From Manihot esculenta (Eukaryota; Streptophyta; Magnoliopsida; Malpighiales; Euphorbiaceae): 64,000 nucleotides of DNA. Where the stretch lies: NCBI RefSeq assembly GCF_001659605.2, contig NC_035165.2:14556419-14620418 (forward strand), read 5' to 3'. How positions within the stretch are numbered: position 1 is the stretch's first letter; every line of letters begins with the position of its first letter. Shown piece by piece: positions 59,901 through 64,000 of the stretch. Position numbers and translations under genes: made by a program. The notes under the pieces were generated by a model. That model was not told the origin of the DNA. It did no database searches and saw only the letters and a program-made list of their open reading frames with translations.

Positions 59901-61595
59901 ACCAGTGCGAAGAGAGTTTTGAAGAGCTTAAGAGGAGGTTGACTTCGGCACCAGTGTTAGCTTTGCCGGCTAACAGTGAGGACTTCACGGTCTTCTGTGA
60001 TGCATCCCGAGTGGGTTTGGGTTGTGTGTTAATGCAGAATGAAAGGGTGATTGCTTATGCTTCTAGACAGCTGAAGAAGCATGAGTTGAATTACCCCACA
60101 CATGACCTAGAGATGGCAGCAGTAATCTTTGCACTCAAGATGTGGAGGCACTACCTCTATGGGGTTAAATGTGAGATCTTTACAGATCATAAGAGCCTGC
60201 AGTACATCCTGAGTCAAAGAGATTTGAACTTGAGACAGAGAAGATGGGTGGAGCTGCTGAGTGACTATGATTGCAAGATTCAGTACCATCCGGGTAAAGC
60301 AAATGTTGTGGCAGACGCCTTAAGCCGGAAATCACTCGGCAGTTTATCCCACATATCGGCAGAGAGGAAGCCAGTGGTGAAGGAGTTTTACAAGCTCATT
60401 GAGGAAGGTCTACAGTTGGAGTTGTCTGGTACAGGTGCTTTGGTAGCCCAGATGAGAGTGGCACCCGTGTTTCTGGAGCAGGTGGCTCAGAAACAGCATG
60501 AGGACCCAGAGTTAGTGAAGATTGCCAGGACTGTTCAGTCAGGCAAAGATAGTGAGTTCAGATTCGACAGCAAAGGGATCCTCCGCTATGGGAGCAGACT
60601 ATGTGTACCAGATGACATAGGGCTAAAAGGAGACATTATGAGAGAGGCTCATAATGCAAGATACAGCGTTCACCCCAGAGCCACCAAGATGTATCAAGAT
60701 CTGAAGAAGGTTTATTGGTGGCCAGCTATGAAGAAAGAAGTGGCACAGTTTGTGTCAGCCTGCGAAGTGTGTCAGAGGGTGAAGCTGGAACATCAGAAGC
60801 CGGCTGGAATGCTTAACCCGCTACCTATTCCAGAGTGGAAATGGGAAAATATAGCTATGGACTTCGTAGTGGGGTTACCGGCGACGTCCAACAGATTGGA
60901 CTCCATATGGGTGATTGTGGACAGACTCACCAAATCTGCTCACTTCATCCCTGTCAGGAGTGGCTATTCTGTGGACAAGTTGGCGCAGGTGTATGTCGAT
61001 GAGATCGTCAGACTGCATGGGGTTCCTGTTTCGATAGTGTCCGATAGAGGGCCCCAGTTCACCTCCAGATTTTGGCGGAGTCTGTAGAACGCCATGGGTA
61101 CCAGTTGGATTTTAGCACTGCTTTCCATCCACAGACGGACGGACAATCAGAAAGGACCATCCAGACAATAGAGGATATGCTCAGAATGTGTGTGCTAGAC
61201 TTTGGCAGTTCTTGGAGGCAGCATCTACCTTTGGTGGAGTTTGCCTACAATAACAGCCATCATGCTAGCATCGGGATGGCTCCATATGAGGCTTTGTATG
61301 GGAGGAAGTGCAGATTACCTGTTTGCTGGGAAGAAGTTGGAGAAAAGGCCTTGGCAAGGCCTGAGCTAGTAGAGATTACCAGCAGGGTAGTACCCATAAT
61401 CAGAGAAAGGATCAAGACTGCTGCAAGCAGACAGAAGAGTTATGCAGACATCCGCAGAAGACAGGTAGAGTTTCAGAAGGGGGATCTGGTATTGCTCAAG
61501 GTGTCTCCTATGAAAGGAGTGGTTCGCTTTGGGAAGAAAGGTAAACTAGCCCCACGATACATCGGACCCTTTGAAATCTTGCAAAAGATTGGGAA
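56890..61595 (+). pseudogene. gag-pol of element D, multiply broken
   Basis: gag starts at [12 protein letters not shown] (ATG 56914; an ORF opens at 56890). Breaks: TAG at 57784-57786 in gag (Gln in the other copies), TAG at 58774-58776 in the protease region (Trp in others), a one-base insertion near 59702 after the RT palm, TAG at 61085-61087 in integrase (Gln in others), and a one-base deletion near 61107. Between the breaks the domains read normally: [29 protein letters not shown], RNase H and the integrase D,D,E region. Solo LTR E interrupts the C-terminal part at 61596 (codons for IGN); the last bases of the window (63985-64000) resume the frame. Confidence 0.93.
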
Positions 61596-63984
61596 TGTAA
61601 CGACCTGAAAATCAGACCGCTACCGGCGCTAGGATCCAGATCGGTTTAAGGCCGCCGGGACCCGTAGAAAGCCTGACATCTAACCTGTAAACCTGTATAA
61701 TCCCATACATGATCAATAACATATATAAAAATTTAAACTTTTCTTTCCATAAACATCAACCATACTCAACCTGTGCATGCACTGTATATAACATAAATCA
61801 TAAACATTGATCCCTCTGTGGGATCTCATCAGTGCCCCCAAATGGGTGACATAACATATGTTGAGTTGGTTTACATAAACATCATAAAATCTCTAAGATC
61901 ATGTAATAAAAGGGATAACAACCATCTATGGTCAAGCACACCTCTAACATCCATAAACATCATTACATAATTATACTGTACTTTTACATTACATCGTACT
62001 ACGATTTGTCATGTCCACATTCTATCTATTACACAACAAGCTTTACTCTAATCGACCTCCTCTTCTATCCTGTACCTGCAAGCCTGGGGGTAAAAGGGAG
62101 AGGGGTGAGCTAAAAACCCAGTGAGTTGAACTATAAAACATAATAACACTATGCTCCAATGAAATGCATCATAACACAGACAATTCACATAAGGGTTGGG
62201 TGAACTTGTCACCAATTAGTCCAAGCTAACTCTGTGCCAAGCCGTAGCATGGGGTCTTGGTCTTCCTGTCATACATACATTACTTACCATTATCCCAGGG
62301 CCTCCTCTGGGCTCCTGGTCTTCGAGTCCCATTACCGTGCCAGGCCGTAGAATGGGGTCCTGGTCTTTCCTTACTCTGTGCCAGGCCGTAGAATGGGGTC
62401 CTGGTCTTTCCTTACTCTGTGCCAGGCCGTAGAATGGGGTCCTGGTCTTTCCTTACTCTGTGCCAGGCCGTAGAATGGGGTCCTGGTCTTCCTGTCATGG
62501 ACTAATTGGGTCATCCAACATTCACCCACATCAACAACAATCAATACAATGCGGCATATTCGTGAACACTAATGCAATCATCCTATTGCATAATCATGAT
62601 GCATGAAACATGATAAAACATTTAATTTAAAAGATTAAGTTTAGTTCCACTCACCTCTGGCTAACTCTGACAACACCGAAGCAGCTGAACTCACTGCTGG
62701 GGTCCTCGGTTCTTCGGGTCCGAACCTACACAGGTGGACTCAAATGAGGGACCAAACACACCTGAACATAACTATAAACTACTCCCCAAAAACCCCCTAA
62801 AACATCATGAAACAACCATACAAAATCATGCAAAGGAGGCCTGGACAGGGCACTTTCGGCGGCAGGTTCGGCGGCCGAAAGTCCCTCCAGAGCCGAAAGT
62901 CAAGCAGGTTCGGCGGCACCTTCGACGGCCGAAACTCCCAGACAGAGACGAAACTCATGCATGTTCGGCGGCACTTTCGGCGGCCGAAACTGCCAGACAG
63001 AGACGAAAGTCTCCCTTTCGGGGGCAAGCTTCGGCAGCCGAAAGGCTGCCTCCCCAGCCATGTTCGGCGGCCAAAAATCCTTCGGCTGCCGAACCTGGTT
63101 TCTGCCAAAGGGCAGAAACTTGGCTCCCGTTGCACATTTCGCCTCCAAACTTATCAAACATGCATCAAACCTATTCTACAACACACAAACACAAGCATAC
63201 ATGTTCCTAGGGGCCGTAAACCAACACAAACCCCATCTACAACACATCAAGTAACTCACATTGTTCATGAACATACGTTTATACCCATAAACTCCAAAAA
63301 CATAACCATAACCTAAACATGCATTCTATCCTATAGATCTACTTAAAACTTACTTAAAACATGCAATGAGCTTAAGATCGGCTCTTACCTCTTGAAGATT
63401 GAGAGAGAGACGACCTAAACTCGAAGTTGGGAGAGATTGGGTTCTTGAACCTCCAAGCTCCAAAACTTTGCTCAAAAGCTTTAATCTTCAAAACGAAGTT
63501 AAAACAAATGAAAATCTTGAAAGATTTAGGGGAAAAACATCAAAGATGGGTGAGGGACGGCGAAGAGCTCACCTTGGCCGAAAATGGGGAAAGGCTAGCC
63601 CGTTTTCGGCTAAGGGACCCTTTTATAGTGGCTGGCCAGACCACGTTCGGGGGCCGAATGTGACTCCGCATGCATGCCATGTTCGGCGGCCGAACTTGGG
63701 GTTCGGCGGCCGAACCTGGACTTCCCTCACTTATGCTTTCGGGGGCCTAAAGCACACCCGCAACGCATGCATGTTCGGCGGCCGAACTTGAGGTTCGGCG
63801 GCCGAACCTGAGTTTTCCTCCAATGCTATTTTCATGCAAAAACTCATTTTTCTTTCATGCTTAAAAAATAAAACACATTAAAACATTTCATAAAAACATG
63901 GTTTTACCCTACTAGAGGCTTCCGACATCCGAGATTCCACCGGACGGTAGGAATTCCGATATCGGAGTCTAGCCGGGTATTACA
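61596..63984 (-). repeat. Solo LTR E inserted in element D (2389 bp)
   Basis: Minus-strand LTR of the same family with target duplication GGGAA on both sides (61591-61595 and 63985-63989). No internal region, so it is a true solo LTR left by LTR-LTR recombination. TATA box at 63620-63627, palindrome clusters about 62855-63095 and 63645-63805, splice donor in TCTTACCTCTTGAAG near 63385, and an expanded 41-bp tandem repeat (62338-62497). Confidence 0.95.
62338..62497. repeat. 41-bp tandem repeat in solo LTR E (about four units)
   Basis: Nearly perfect repeats containing GTGCCAGGCCGTAGAATGGG. The B LTRs have fewer, more diverged units at the matching place. Confidence 0.93.
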
Positions 63985-64000
63985 GGGAATGTGTCGTACA
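63985..64000 (+). pseudogene. Element D gag-pol resumes (window edge)
   Basis: After the duplicated GGGAA the sequence TGTGTCGTACA encodes the VSY that follows IGN in the other copies, so the polyprotein C-terminus and chromodomain continue beyond the window. Confidence 0.85.

Larger units (their letters stand above)
54326..64000 (+). mobile_element. Ty3/gypsy chromovirus element D (right end beyond window), degraded
   Basis: 5' LTR 54326-56643, PBS 56647-56659, then a damaged gag-pol that runs off the right edge and is split by solo LTR E. The left flank is AGTTC, the putative target duplicate; the partner is not visible. Same family as B. With three premature stops, frameshifts and an insertion, it is the most decayed gypsy copy here. 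Confidence 0.94.

Overview
This is a repeat-dense plant nuclear window. The only host-gene material is a pair of broken berberine-bridge-enzyme-like (BBE-like, FAD-linked oxidase) genes; almost everything else is transposable elements nested in one another. The plant assignment rests on Ty3/gypsy chromoviruses with initiator-Met tRNA primer sites, Ty1/copia and MULE remnants, and BBE-like genes. A eudicot of the spurge family (for example cassava) is my best guess, from general resemblance only; no marker here proves it.

Layout. 1-6782: minus-strand gypsy element A, cut by the left edge, with its 5' LTR at 4665-6782. 6783-7553: minus-strand copia integrase remnant, then a 35-bp tandem repeat. 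About 7815-7962 and 36098-36563: the two halves of BBE-like gene 1 (minus strand), split by a 28-kb nest. The nest is an old copia element F (7963-36097, target duplication AACTC) that has received: complete gypsy element B (9121-19008, minus, TSD GTTTA); solo LTR C (19615 to about 21915) bordered by a TA microsatellite that holds a small pararetrovirus-like fragment; solo LTR X (22570-23916, TSD TAGTA); and complete gypsy element A' (23970-33877, plus, TSD CCTTT). 38769-40320: BBE-like pseudogene 2. 40321-43250: AT-rich DNA with a fold-back element (41252-42340) carrying a long CTT/GAG tract. 43600-46960: decayed Mutator-like (MULE) transposase, with a small convergent GRF zinc-finger ORF at 47489-47890. 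48343-54325: two related minus-strand units (G1, G2) of an unassigned LTR-type element. 54326-64000: gypsy element D, running off the right edge and split by solo LTR E (61596-63984, TSD GGGAA).

How the parts relate. A, A', B and D, with solo LTRs C and E, are one chromovirus family: long LTRs (2.1-2.4 kb), one gag-pol frame of about 1690 codons ending in a chromodomain, PBS matching initiator Met-tRNA, and a G-rich polypurine tract. B has an uninterrupted 1693-codon frame and similar LTRs, so it is the best candidate for an autonomous copy. A is open for all of its visible 1487 codons. A' has the most similar LTRs but one nonsense codon. D is badly damaged.

Two features of the family stand out. 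(i) A 13-bp palindrome, TTCGGC-C-GCCGAA, containing the GCC-box core GCCGCC, is arrayed just upstream of the LTR TATA box and again in the leader. (ii) A conserved splice donor in the LTR and a conserved branch site and acceptor just before the gag ATG predict a leader intron of about 1.9-2.0 kb that would remove the PBS and many upstream ATGs.
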